Assembly (NCBI GenBank): GCA_963576565.1
Contig: OY755039.1
Span: 141,181,369 to 141,245,368, forward strand
Source: Aspidapion aeneum
Lineage: Eukaryota; Arthropoda; Insecta; Coleoptera; Brentidae
Length of the DNA stretch: 64,000 nt
Direction of reading: 5' to 3'
The translations under genes and the position numbers were made by a program. Positions within the stretch are counted from its first letter, which is position 1. The number at the start of each line of letters is the position of its first letter. The notes below the pieces were generated by a model, which was given only the letters and a program-made list of their open reading frames with translations, had not been told where the DNA came from and made no database searches. Below are positions 1 through 11,110 of this stretch, in pieces.

Positions 1-990
1 TTTGATATGATTTTAGTTTGATTGTACTTCATACTCAAGCCTATATTCTTAGCTGCTGTATCCAGTTCTTCCAGCATTTTTATCTGCTCTTCTTTCTTAT
101 ATGTTATTAAAGCGATATCATCAGCATATCTTAGGTGGTTCAAGCATTGTCCGCTTACTGTGATGCTGGTTTCTTCCCAACCTTAGTTTTTAAAAACATC
201 TCCTATAGTTGATGTTGTATTAAAGTGACACCGCGTCATCAAAACCTTGATGGGCGGGAAGGGAGTAGAGGGGTACATACAGTGGCACGCACTTCCTTTA
301 ATTTTTTTATTGATATTGATTCCCAAAATGAGGCACTGCACTAATTAGTCATTAGCTTACTATTTTACTTGCTTTTTATTGATGTCTTCTTCTAAACGAT
401 TTCATTAGAATGGAACATATATACTATTACCTGGTTGTTACGAACATATTATTGATTTAGCAGGGCTTTGACGTTTTCTATTCGTTGTTGTTTTGACAGT
501 ATGTCAAATTATGACGGAGCTTTTCACAAAACAAATTACCGTCTTTGCAACTAAATCAATATTTGCGCACATTTTAATATAATTTTGGATCCTCTTTTAT
601 GTTTCGGATCTTTATTTATCAGGTAAGTACCTATTTGATCTCTCCTTTAAAAGGTCGTAGTGTTTTATCTTTCGAACATTAAGCCCCGAGCGGCACACTG
701 CATGTACAAAGTGAAACACTAATTTTTTAAGGCTTCTTTACTTAAATTTTGCCGCAGAATTTGGTTTACCATAGCTATGACGCGGTGCCACTTAAATAGA
801 ACATCAACTATAGGGCCTGTTTAAATAGTTTAGGGGATATTGTGTCAACCTCTCTGACACTTCTTATGCGGATTGGCTTTGTTCCTTCGTAGATTTTGAT
901 TGATCTTGTTGCTGCGGTATATATATTGGCTATTAAGTCTGTGTATCTGTGATATATTCGGCTAATAATTAAAGATGATTTTAATAATAA
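1..990 (-). mobile_element. RTE-type LINE reverse transcriptase fragment, split by a MITE
   Basis: Read on the - strand, 990-815 gives TKPIRIRSVREVDTISPKLF and 201-1 gives GWEETSI followed by LRYADDIALI. This is the standard motif order of a LINE reverse transcriptase palm, with the catalytic YADD in the second part. The 613-bp MITE at 202-814 sits between the two halves. Stop codons are present, so the copy is dead. The element continues leftward out of the window. Confidence 0.8.
202..814. mobile_element. 613-bp MITE with about 40-bp inverted termini (copy 1)
   Basis: The termini are CCTATAGTTGATGTT followed by TATTAAAGTGACACCGCGTCAT on the left and its near-exact inverse on the right. A copy of about 95% visual identity lies at 38253-38867. 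No coding capacity was found. This copy interrupts a LINE reverse transcriptase. The target duplication is unclear because the termini are themselves palindromic (CCTATAGG). Confidence 0.9.
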
Positions 991-1003
991 TAATAGTAAT
1001 AAT

Positions 1004-1034
<31 letters not shown>

Positions 1035-1036
1035 TT
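972..1036. repeat. AAT microsatellite
   Basis: Imperfect (AAT)n tract between two retroelement fragments. Confidence 0.85.
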
Positions 1037-1864
1037 TATTTTCAGCATCTTTAATAGCTAGCCTTAGAAGCTGTAAATATTTCAGGCAATTTAAAGCTTT
1101 AAGAAGCTTGTTTGCCTATGAAACAATATATTTACTTCTTTAAGTGAGTCTTATAACTATATGTATATCTAAAAAAAACTAACTATTATTAACTATTGAA
1201 TAAGTTTCAGAGATATTATCAACTATTAAATAACCTTTAGAGCTAGGTACCTATAATTAATTACTCATATAAATAAACCTAGTTAATTTTGGAAAATCTC
1301 TGATCAGATAAAATTGTTATAGTCGAGAGTGAGTGTCATAATCAAGAGAAAGTGTCATAATCGAGAGTAAGGTGTCATAATCGAGAATAAGTTTTCATAA
1401 TCGTGAGCAAAATGTATTAATCGGGTAATAAAGTTTTAATTTTTCATATTTTTTTGTTTACTCTTGTAATATTGTATTGTATATTTTTTGGAAGTGTACT
1501 ATATATTTTGGGACCTAAGTAGTAATAACTTCTTTGAGTTATTGTTTTTTCTACTTTAGGGATTCTGTAAATTATTTCACGTTCTCGGGTGTTGTAGCTG
1601 TGTTCTCTTTCAACTAAATTGGACTTAAATTTATGTTGTCTTACGGTTAAAGCATAAATAAAATGTTTCCTAATGTCAAAAAATTTTGTCTCTTCAAACA
1701 ACAATTCAGACGAGAAACGATATGGTTTATTAAAAATTATTTTAATGCGCCATTTCTGAATTTTTTCAAGCTGTCTAGATGATTGTTTGTTGTTCCCCCC
1801 CAAGCCAAAATACCAAATGTTAAGTGTGCTTCAACAAGTGCTTGATATAAAACCTTTAATAACT

Positions 1865-3106
1865 GCGGTATTTACTAAGATGGTTTAAGGTTTAAGTTTA
1901 ACTTTTAGTTTATCTTTTGTGAAACGTTTCAACTGAATTTCTTTTAATCTTAATAAAAGTTAATGGAATTCTGGACTAATTATAACTACATAGGTTATAT
2001 CGCCATGGCAAAAAACCGGTTTAAATAAGAATCTGCAAGGATTTCGTAAAAAAAATGGAAAAAACGGAAAAAATGGTTTAAACTATAGGTTTAAGTTTGT
2101 AGGGAACGAGGTTTAAGTGAAAATGCAGCGATATTTAAGTGAATTACTTACATTTTTCAATTTACACTTACTTCCCAAACTTGACATTGTCGGAAAATGT
2201 GTTCTAATTTCGTAATTTTTATTATATAACTTGCACAAACAAAGCGAAACTGAAAAATAAATTTTTAAATTCATTAAAATGACGTAAAAGTGACTTGACT
2301 GACACTTGCTGGACTAAGTACTGGGATTGTCATCTGCTGTCATCTCGGTGCACGTACATCTTAAATATATTTGTATGGCTAGACCGTATTAAAAACATTA
2401 ATGGAAAATGACTGCTACAATAAATAGATAAATAAATAAAAACATTTTTTATTATATTACTTTAAAGATTATTTGCAAATAAACAAATCGCGTGTGAGTT
2501 TATTTGGATTTTAATCTGAAGATCGTTTTTTTTACTTTCCTCGTCAAGGCAAATATCGTTTAAAAGCTACATGCTAAAATATAAAAGAGATATGAGAATT
2601 TAGTCCTAAACGGTTTATCCAGCCTTGTGTACATTGCCCTAAAAAACTCGCTCTAATAGTTAATTGAAGCTAAAAATCGTATAAAATTTTGTCATATCGT
2701 TCCTAAATATGATCAAATTTTACATTTTTAACAAATAAATTAACAAAAACGTGATTGTTTTCAATGAGATAAACCACCCCCAGTAGGTAGTTTAAAATTT
2801 ACGACGATTTTTTGACCTAGGGGTTTAAAGTGACGTAGAAGTCTAAATTAGACAGTTGTAGAAAAATCAGTTTTCCAAGTTTTCTTCTTTTTTCCGGTCT
2901 ATATGGTCCATTTCAAGAACAAATCGTCTTAAATTTCAATTTTTCGGACATTTTATCGTCCGTACAGGTAAAAATACCAAATCAATTGCGGCCTGTTTCG
3001 GCAAAAAATCAATTTTTCCAAACCAATGCACATTTAAATTTTAAACCTAAACCTTAAACTTAAACCAAAACCTAGACTAAAACTTACGCCTTAGTAAATA
3101 CTGGTG
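1865..3106. mobile_element. 1.24-kb non-autonomous DNA element, copy 1
   Basis: The ends share GTATTTACTAAG in inverted orientation, and the subterminal sequence is rich in GGTTTAAG-type words on both sides. It is flanked by the 5-bp duplication TAACT (1860-1864 and 3107-3111), and the host LINE frame resumes exactly across the site. A second copy lies at 41256-42516. There is no open frame of note inside, so it must depend on a transposase supplied elsewhere. The superfamily is not determined. Confidence 0.85.
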
Positions 3107-3336
3107 TAACTATTTTATTTTAAAAAATGATCTTAAATGTTTAAATTTATGCAATAAGGATCTGATTTTGTTGGTTACATATTTTATGTGTTCATCCCAT
3201 CGAAGATGTGCATCAATAAAAATACCAAGATATTTTATTTTTAGCGTTTTTTCAATTGTTATTGGTAAACAATCACAGTTTTTGTTATTATATAGGTTGA
3301 GTTCATTATATATTGGTAAGTTATTGGTGTAAGACG

Positions 3337-3337
<1 letters not shown>

Positions 3338-3364
<27 letters not shown>
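3338..3364. repeat. TA microsatellite at the 3' end of a LINE
   Basis: This (TA)n run sits at the 3' end of the RTE-like LINE, directly next to the left copy of its 11-bp target duplication. It is likely the element's own simple-repeat tail. Confidence 0.85.
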
Positions 3365-3369
<5 letters not shown>

Positions 3370-5868
3370 CGGTTTCACAACGTTCTACGTCTTCCGATAC
3401 CCAATCTCCACTCGTTTCTGTTTGCCCATAATTCATCATCTAGGCCTCTTATTCTTATTTCACTATCTATTCCTTCTCTCCAGCTTCTCCTCGGCCTTCC
3501 TCGTTTTCTTCGGCCAGTTGGTTTCCATTGTAATATTTGTTTAGGTAGTCTTCCATCATCCATTCTTTGTACATGTCCGTACCACACCAGTTGTTTTGTT
3601 CTTATATCATCCACTAGAGTACGTTCACCCACTGTCATAATTTCTCTTATTCTTTGATTGGTAACTCTTTCTCTTTTTGATTTCCATGCTGCTTTTCTCC
3701 AATAGTCCATCTCCGTAGCGGAAAGCATTTTTTCTGTTCTATCTTTGATTGGACATACTTCTGAGCCGTATGTAATAATACTTTTTACAATGGTGTTATA
3801 TATAAGCTTTTTGTTATGTTTTGATATACTTTGGTCCCAAATTATTCCATTTAATAAAGTTATTGCTTTTCTTCCTTGTACGTTTCGATCTTTTATAGCG
3901 TTGTCTAGTGTTCCGTCAGCTGTAATTTTTAGACCCAAGTATTTATACTCATCACAGGATTGAATTCGCTGCCCAGTATTTAAGATTAGATCCTGTTTCG
4001 TTCCACCAATACACATATACTCTGTCTTATTGATATTAACCTCTAGTCCCCACTTATTGTACTCGTCTATTAGTTTTCGTGTCATATATTCGAGGTCGTC
4101 ATAATCCTGAGCCACCACTATCTGATCATCGGCGAAACATAAAGTATACAAGGTGGTTTCATCCAACGGAATTCCCATGTTTTGGCATTTTCTCTTCCAG
4201 ACTTTAAGGACCTGTTCCAAATATATCTTGAAGAGCGTAGGCGAGATACAGCAACCTTGTTTAAGACCTTTATTTACTTGAAAGCCTTTGGTTAGTTTTG
4301 CTTTTATTTTAACTTTTGCCTTACTTTTGCGGTATAACTCTTTGATGGCCTTAATTAGTTGTACGCTTATGTTTGTCTTTTCCAACGCTTTCCAAAGTAG
4401 ATTTAGTGGTATACTATCATATGCCTTCTGCAAATCTACGTAAAGCAGATGCAGCTCTTGTCCGTATGCCATTTTCTTTTCAATAACTTGGGTTATACAA
4501 AAGAGATGATCTGAAGTCGATCTACCCGCCCTGAAACCAGCTTGTTCTTCTGCCTCCATATCTTTATATTCGCTCTCCACTTTATTTCTTATTATTTTGC
4601 CATATATTCTGCTTAGCGTACTAGTTACAGATATACCTCTATAATTGTCACATATATCTTTCCTTCCTTTTTTGTGTATTGTGGATATATATGACGTTTT
4701 CCACTCAGCTGGGATATTTCCGGGTCCGGCAGATTTACCGCTTTTTAAGGTTTTGCACATGTTTTTGACCTCAGATATTGTGAGGGGTACTGGAGATCCC
4801 ATCGTTCTAATGATATTGTCTCTTTCGTCTTCCTTGAATTCTGCTCTATCTTCAGTTAAAAGTTTTTTAAAATGCTCATCCCCTTCTTTGTCTGGTATTG
4901 GTGAAATAATATCTCTGCATGATTCTTTTTTGATCGATCTTATAGTTTTCCAGCTTTCGGTACTTCTCCTACCTCCTAAGTAAGAATCTATTTTCTGGCA
5001 CTTTTGCATCCATGATTGATTTTTCTTATCACTGATCATTTTTCTCACCTTTGATTGCGCGGTTTTGTATTCGTCTCTGCTTCTATCTGTCTTTTGGGAT
5101 AAGTATGTGTGATAAAATTTCCTTCTTTCCTCTATTCCACTTTCAATCTCAGCATCCCACCAGTATGGTTTTGTTCTTTTAGGAGTTTCTTCCACTAATC
5201 CTAGTGCTTCTTTTGCAGCTTGATGGATGCTTAATGTGATACATTCGTATTCCTCATCTGGGGTTTCACCTGAACTTGAATTAAGTTTTTCGTTCAGTCT
5301 CTTTTTGTATAAGTTTTTTACTCTGTCATGTTCTAGGCTTAGTAGATTATATTGACAGTGATCAATTTGCTCATTCACTGTATCATCAAGATTTTGTTGA
5401 TGGAGGCTTCGGCCTTGATAAGGAAAGAGAATTTTGGTCTCCAGAAAATAGTGAATCACTTCCGCATGTTGATCCACGCTTTGTTCTGACATCTTGAATT
5501 TTTAGTTTTGTCTTTTGTTTAGTGATAAGATAATCAATGACGGATTTCAGGTTTTGTGAGGGTTTGGTCCAAGTATATTTGTGTATTTTCTTATGTTGGA
5601 AAAAACCGTTTTGGATTTTTAGGTCTAATTGCTCACATACTGTGATAAGCCGGTTTCCATTGTCATTAACATCTTCTCCATATTGGCCAACTGTCAGATC
5701 ATTTACTCTGTTACCTGTTCTACTATTTAAATCTCCAAATATTACAATTTCTCTAGATGTACTTACTGCTGATATTTCATTGTGGATTTCTTCAAAAAAA
5801 TTGTCTTTCACGGCTACATTTGCATCGTCATTATACGCATAGATTCCAAAAATCGTAAGTCTCATTCC
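3340..5868 (-). mobile_element. RTE-like LINE, 5'-truncated, with 11-bp target duplication
   Basis: On the - strand, 5865-5386 encodes the C-terminal half of an AP-endonuclease domain (IVIFGDLNSRTGN, then YTWTKPSQNLKSVIDYL). 5492-3375 encodes the reverse transcriptase with CDNYRGISVTSTLSRIYGKI, FRAGRSTSDHLF, LLYVDLQKAYDSIPL and the catalytic FADD. It ends in the arginine-rich tail RRKRGRPRRSW typical of RTE-like elements. A frameshift near 5386-5492 separates the two domains. TGTAAGACGTA at 3329-3339 is repeated at 5869-5879, the target duplication left by target-primed insertion. The front of the endonuclease is absent. Clade assignment is by general resemblance. Confidence 0.88.
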
Positions 5869-5940
5869 TGTAAGACGTAAATGGTAAGAAAAAGGTTTTT
5901 GTAAAATTAACAGTTACGTTCATTTGGTTGAGAAAATGTA

Positions 5941-7534
5941 TGTATGTATACTTGTGGATAATGCTTTTAAATTTTGGTGAATAATTCGAGAACCACATCA
6001 GCTAGCAAAACGCGGTTTTCAAATTTAGATTAAAAATTAAATTTACAATAAAAATTTAGTCAGAGTCCCATTTTTTCAGATATAAAGTTTAAAAAAAAAA
6101 TCATATCTTGATGTGATTCAGCTAGTTTTCATATTTCGATTGAGAATTACATTTTTAAGAAAACTTGTCATAATATAAAAGTTTGCCGAAGTTTTTAAGA
6201 AATATATAGGTTGTTTCAAAATTCAATAACATAATTTTAATGTACACAAACGCTTAGTTTTCCAGATACTATGTTTTTGTGTTTATTTTGGTATACTCAC
6301 CATAACATATACTGTTCGAAAGATTTTCTATTTTCATAATAGCAGCCTTTGGTGCAAAAACGATTTTTTCTAAAACGGTTAGAGATGCGAGGAAAGCGCG
6401 AGAGTCAAAAAAGTTCCAGCAAAAAAAAATCCGGGTAAAAGGTGACATGACCCATAAAAAAGTATCACACTGTAGATTTTAATTATTATTTTGTATATTT
6501 TATAGTGTATTGCCTACAGCTAAAGATACTTAATTAAATTTGAGCTAATTTTCTCAAAAGCTCCACGAGCTATAAACAAAAAACTGAAAAAAATTAAGTT
6601 TTAGTATTTTGAAAACTAAACGTTTGTGGACCTATGTTTATATAAAGTTTTTGTATTTAAAGTCACCGAATTTTGAAACATTCTGTATAGTATATATCTC
6701 AAAAACGACGGCAGCTACATAGATTCATTTTCGACAAAAATAAAGCTACGTCTTAACATCCAGAACAATTACGTTTTATGGATGGCTGGTAATAGTTGAC
6801 AAAAAAATTATTTTTAATATAATTTTTTTTCTCCTGTTTTCTCTTTAATTATTAACAAAAAGTGTATATTTTTTTCTAGGGGGTAATTTTGGCGCAAATT
6901 TTAATAAATGTGGTTTTGTTTCACTTCTAACCAAACTTTAGCTTTCATCATGACTGTTTTGATTGAAGCTTAAACGATTCTTTAAAATATTTAAGTTTTT
7001 TTAAATGTTATTTTTTTTTATTCTGAAAAACGTTTTGTTGGGAAAAATCTATTTATACGTTGGGAAATTCCATATAAAAGTCGGTCAAAAATTGGCGTTT
7101 TCCAGAAATATACCCAGTTTTAATAAATTTAATTAAATACATATTGTGTTTTTTTTTATAATAATAAACGATAAAAAATACAATTTTAAAAACTATAACA
7201 AGTAAGTAGCATACTATAATGAGAATGTTTTGTTGACGTGAAAATATTAACGTCGTAATTTGTTTTTAATTGAGTTTTAATAATTTGACTGGTATTTAAA
7301 AATTAAGTAGAACCTCTTTCTTAATTAAAAAAACTAAAAATACTTGTTTTTTTCATAATAATAAAAATGGCGCCATGTGCAGCCATCCATATGATCTAGT
7401 CGTTTTGGGTTTTAAGGTAGCTGTATTTTTGTTGACAAACTACTAGCTGTTGTCTTTTTTGAGATATACAATATTTGAAAGAAATTATAGCAACTAATTA
7501 TAAAATTAATTTAAAAAACAAATTAAGTATACAG
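5941..7534. other. AT-rich stretch without a gene
   Basis: I see no convincing exon or conserved open frame on either strand. Words such as 'aaaaacga' and 'tttctaaaac' and degenerate inverted pieces suggest old, decayed MITE sequence. It would lie in an upstream intron of the RING gene. Confidence 0.5.
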
Positions 7535-8330
7535 GGTGTCTCAGATAACAGCAACTAGATGGGGATTTCGGAAACGGTAAGAGATACGAGTTTGTTTGCA
7601 ATTACTAAAAATTGTGTTTTTTGAAAAATTGAAATAACGCCGCCATCTTGCAAACAAATTTAATGAAATTTGGTAGTTTTGTATAAGCAACTACGGCTAA
7701 TCGAATGAAGTTAACAAATTGTTTTAAGGCCTTCTAGTTTTTTTGAAACCATAGCCAATTTTGTCATTTCTTATGACCGCCATATTATCTTTGAATGACG
7801 GAAAATGTGAATTTATTTAAAAAACTGTTTTTCAAACTATTTTGTTGTATGTTTCAAATTTGTAGTTAATCATGCTCTGTACTGGACTGCCAAAGATTGG
7901 AAAAAAAACTCTTTTATGGCGACGAATTAAAGTTTACTTGGTTCGAAGTGTTGGTGTCGTCTCACATGTCACACATCATCACTTCGAAACAGGTTAAACT
8001 TGTTGTTGTCTATCCAGTGAAGCATATGCTTTGGGCAGTACGGCCTTTTAGTTCCTACGTGATTACGTGGTTTTAAAATCACATTCAATTGACGAAACTT
8101 GTCTATAGATGGCGCAGCTGCGTGACGTGAAACACACAGAAACGTACGTCTGGAGAAGCACAAATTCATAGAGAAATGGCCCACCGTGAAATTTGTCTAA
8201 AATTTACAATTTGTTATAAGTAACTCAAAACCTATAACATAGGTAAATTTCAGCAAAATTATACTGTAGGCCATTTCTATATGGTTTTGTGTGTGGTACT
8301 TTACGATTTTTTTAAAAAATCTGTGTATTT
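7535..8330. mobile_element. MITE remnant with ACAGGGTGTCTCAGATAACA end
   Basis: It starts with tacagggtgtctcagataac at about 7532. A related end, with cagagtctcccagataaaa, lies at about 46140. The other terminus is not clear. No coding sequence is seen up to the RING-gene exon at 8338. Confidence 0.45.
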
Positions 8331-8337
8331 TTTTCAG

Positions 8338-8409
8338 CGCAAACTGGGGAACGCAGCCAAAAAAGCCTTATCAAAAATTCCAACGAAAAGTCTACGAATA
8401 GATGATAAG
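8338..8409 (+). CDS. gol: Goliath-family RING E3 ligase, exon (juxtamembrane linker)
   Basis: First visible exon of a Goliath/RNF130-type transmembrane E3 ubiquitin ligase. It has 24 codons, starts and ends in phase 0, and lies between a ttttttcag acceptor and a gtatga donor. The peptide is basic (RKLGNAAKKALSKIPTKSLR) and matches the cytosolic segment that, in this family, joins the membrane helix to the RING domain. Goliath proteins are endosomal E3 ligases with an N-terminal signal peptide, a lumenal PA domain, one membrane helix and a cytosolic RING. I found no exon for those N-terminal parts between 1 and 8337, so they should lie upstream of the window. The exons that follow join in frame. 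The symbol refers to the family: a Goliath paralogue cannot be excluded. Confidence 0.85.
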
Positions 8410-8442
8410 GTATGATATTTGTAGTATTTTTCATAAAGATTT

Positions 8443-8650
8443 TACCTCAGCAGGGAGCTCCGCCTTGCTAGCTAACGAGTAAATTATTTCAAAATACGCC
8501 TATTCGGAAACCGTGTCGTCATCCCCATTTTTTTTATTGTTATAGATATGTGCTTTACCTCAGCAGGAAGCTCCGCCTTGCTAGGCAGACGCTCTAATAA
8601 CTGAGCTAACGAGTAAACCAGTTCAAAATATGCCTATTCGGAATCGTTTC
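8443..8650 (-). repeat. Two tandem tRNA-derived SINE-like copies
   Basis: Read on the - strand, the segment near 8608-8590 is TAGCTCAGTTATTAGAGCG, a good A box, followed by an anticodon-arm-like stretch (GTCTGCCTAGCAAGGC). The B box is decayed. A second copy lacking the A box lies at 8443-8530 and shares the cagcaggaagctccgccttg stretch. Both are followed by cctattcgga and cgtcatcccc. This fits a SINE head duplicated in tandem within the intron. Confidence 0.6.
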
Positions 8651-9329
8651 GTCATCCCCAATTTTTTGAAGTGTAAACTTCTTTAGGCGCGTTTAGCAGT
8701 TTTTGTGGGTAGTGAATTGAACTGAGTCGTCAGGCTCGGCTATGTAAGGCTTATTCGGGTGAAATCGGCAGATGAAGGCCAGTACACAGAAGAGTTCGGT
8801 TCGGTCCGCTTTGCAGAATATGTTTTGGGCCAGTATTATTAATTTCGCCTTGTTAAAGTTTACACTTCTGCCGTGTGGTCTTAAGCACACACAATAATTT
8901 TTTTTTGTTATAGATGTGTGCTTTTAAGCTTCCGGTAGCTATGAGAACACGGGAGGTATTATTTGGGAGAAGACGAAGGGAATACACAATCATAATTACG
9001 ATTGTTAGTCATCAATTGCTATTTATCCATCTATCAGTGGTGCACGACATATAGCTGCAGGTCAACGTGTCTGACGGTCTCTTTTATTTTTGATATATTA
9101 AGCGCCATCTTTGTGTCGGCTGGGGAACCTATTTTTTTTCAGTAAATATTAATGAGCTGATTAATAGGTTTAATAGGAGGCATTAGACATAAATATTGCA
9201 CAAAAATTAGGAAATATTGAAGAAAAACTAATGTTTCAAAATATAGCCGTCATTTTGTTTTGAAGTGGCAGGTGTTAAATTTTTTTTTAATTTATAATTG
9301 GGTAGGTCTTACTTAAAGTAAACCCTTTA

Positions 9330-9546
9330 AAATTAATTTCATTACTTCTAAAACCTCTTTGTATAGTTCTTTTATCGCTTTTATGTATATATGATTGATA
9401 TTAGTTAGCTTTAACACTGTCCATAATTTTTCTACTGGAACGGTATCATATGCTTTTTGTAGGTCCACAAAGGTAACATAAGTCTCTATATGTCTGGCAC
9501 TCCTTTTAAGACAAAAAACATTACCACTATAAGATCTGCCTGCACG
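9330..9546 (-). mobile_element. RTE-like LINE fragment beside RING-gene exon 2
   Basis: Antisense fragment nearly identical to 13885-14090 of the LINE at 12916-14225. It encodes the VTFVDLQKAYDTVPVEKLW region of the reverse transcriptase, with a short internal deletion. It ends at the word ctgcctgcacg, about 40 bp before the exon at 9586, very close to where a branch point is expected. Confidence 0.82.
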
Positions 9547-9585
9547 GAGTGTATTTCACTTATCTAAATTCATTTTTGTTTTCAG

Positions 9586-9668
9586 GAAATACAAGGGGAT
9601 GGGGAGTGTTGCGCAGTGTGTATAGAACCTTACAAACTCAGTGATGTTCTCAGGATATTGCCTTGCGG
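9586..9668 (+). CDS. gol: Goliath-family RING E3 ligase, exon (first half of RING-H2)
   Basis: This exon has 27 codons plus two bases, with a ttttgttttcag acceptor and a gtaagc donor. It encodes the first zinc ligand pair (CAVC) and continues to ILPCG, the third cysteine of a C3H2C3 RING. The residues IEPYK and VLRILPC are typical of the Goliath clade. The exon ends in phase 2 and the next begins with the single base needed to finish a glycine codon. A LINE fragment in antisense orientation ends only about 40 bp upstream of the acceptor. Confidence 0.92.
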
Positions 9669-9919
9669 GTAAGCTAATTTCCCTTTTATCCCCCCCCCCT
9701 ACCCCAAATTTAAAAACATTTTTTTTTACTCCTCTTAAAAAATAAATACGGAAGTTTTAATTGATTTAGGCTTAAAGATATAGGTACAACAATCTTGTCT
9801 TGAAATTTGAATTGCAAAGAGGGGTTAGTTTTCCTCTATCTCCCTTAGAAGTACCCATTCACACTTAAGTGCCCAATTTGAATCACCCTTTACACCAAAC
9901 ACCTTAGAGCTCAAATACT

Positions 9920-9976
9920 AAGGTCACTAGATCACGAAGTTCCTTAGAATGATTGTGATCGTGATCTAGTGACCTT
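9920..9976. repeat. Perfect 17-bp stem hairpin
   Basis: AAGGTCACTAGATCACG at 9920-9936 is followed, after a 23-base loop, by its exact inverse complement at 9960-9976. Related 'ctaaggtcact' hairpins occur at 11753-11796 and 27436-27470, so it probably marks a MITE end. Confidence 0.75.
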
Positions 9977-10660
9977 AATAAATACTGGTTCAAAAAATCG
10001 AAAAGTGAAGCAAGTAGCTTGCTTTGAAAACAATGGCAAATTTAAATTCGCAGACGCGAATTTTTAAGTGCGCATGCGTGTGTTTTGGCACGTAGACACA
10101 CAGCTGCTGTGTGAGCGGACGCCATATTTGTTGTTTATTTACATTTTGCGGTATTTTGCATTTGTCGTATAAAATTGTGTTTTATTTCTGTAAAAAATGG
10201 GAAATAATTTACGTAAAACATTGCCACTTGCGAAGCACCCTCCAGTAGGCAATTTTCTTTTCTCAAGGAGGGCCACGGCCTTGTATTAATCATCAACTTT
10301 GCCTACTTCGTTAATGCCCAAACTTCGCCCTAGAAAGGCTTTGTCCCTACTTCCGGTAAATCTGTATTCACAAACGGAGAGTGGGTTCGAGTTTGTAGTG
10401 CCAGGCAAGGGACTCGAACCACACACCCTCTGATTGGAATGCAAACGCACGCCCACTGAACCACACTTCAACTAGTTTTTAGAAAAAAAATAATATTACA
10501 TTATTAAATATACATAACCTTAATTTTGGACAATTGTCAAATAATGTAGTGACGTAACGGAGTATGTTCCAAAACTACCAAAACTGACGCATGTGCAGTT
10601 ACCGAAATCCTGCCTACCTGCAAAAGGAACATTAGTAATTAAAGGCGGTCCTGCCTAGAG
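9977..10660. mobile_element. MITE family M1, copy 1 (with SINE inserted)
   Basis: Shares 'aagtgcgcatgcgtg', 'acacagctgctgtgtgag', 'tgtcaaataatgtag' and 'taacggagtatgttcc' with 25022-25718 and with the split copy at 57795-60320. It is non-coding. A tRNA-derived segment at about 10270-10475 is unique to this copy. Confidence 0.8.
10390..10475 (-). repeat. tRNA-like SINE head (A and B boxes)
   Basis: On the - strand, TGGTTCAGTGG at 10463-10453 matches the A box and GGTTCGAGTCC at 10420-10410 matches the B-box consensus exactly, with tRNA-like spacing. The ends do not pair as an acceptor stem, so this is a tRNA-derived SINE or tRNA pseudogene, not a working tRNA. It lies inside MITE M1. Confidence 0.75.
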
Positions 10661-11013
10661 ACCCTGTATTTTAATGAAAAAGAGACGCGACAAACTCTTC
10701 AAAGTCAAATTTATTTAAGTCAAAATCAAAGGACGAAAATGCAATATTTTTTTTTTGGAATCTTAAATCCGGCTCGACGGACCACAAATTTGACAACGCC
10801 ATTTTATTGACAGGATCAACTTTCTCTAGAGAAGTTTTAACAAAATTGAAATATCTGATTTTTGTTAGATTTTTGTAGGTCTCGAAATTTGAGGACATTA
10901 ATGTAAAGTTCCCAGGTCTCTACCTTTTCTAATACCTTAGTTTCTCATTTAATACTATCAAAAATGGGACACTCCGTACACTAATAGGTTTAAGACTTTT
11001 TTTTCACTTTTAG

Positions 11014-11110
11014 GCATGAATTTCACAAGTCCTGCATAGACCCCTGGTTGCTGGAGCATCGGACATGCCCGATGTGCAAGATGGACATCCTCAAGTACTA
11101 TGGTTTCGTG
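11014..11110 (+). CDS. gol: Goliath-family RING E3 ligase, exon (second half of RING-H2)
   Basis: This exon completes the RING-H2 finger. HEFHKSC supplies the two histidines and a cysteine, followed by [14 protein letters not shown] with the last cysteine pair. The tryptophan after DP is the usual E2-contacting residue of RING ligases. The exon starts with one base completing a codon from the previous exon and ends in phase 0 before a gtcagt donor. The tail DILKYYGFV follows the RING and is also characteristic of Goliath. All eight zinc ligands are intact across the two exons, so the ligase should be catalytically competent. Confidence 0.94.

Larger units (their letters stand above)
1444..5940 (-). 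mobile_element. Jockey-like LINE remnant broken by two insertions
   Basis: Three separated pieces read in one direction on the - strand. Piece 5940-5869 gives NVTVNFTKTFFLPF. Piece 3339-3107 gives LKIKYLGIFIDAHLRWDEHI and RSFFKIK. Piece 1864-1444 gives LLKVLYQALVEAHLTFGILA and then the C-terminal region KIQKWRIKIIFNKPYR. These match the palm end, thumb and C-terminus of Jockey-superfamily reverse transcriptases. Removing the two insertions at 1865-3106 and 3340-5868 makes the pieces contiguous in frame, apart from one stop at the first junction. The element is 5' truncated and dead. Confidence 0.82.

Noticed and set aside
10390..10475. Functional tRNA gene
   Set aside because: A and B boxes are good, but the ends cannot form an acceptor stem and the sequence is inside a MITE; it is better explained as a SINE head.
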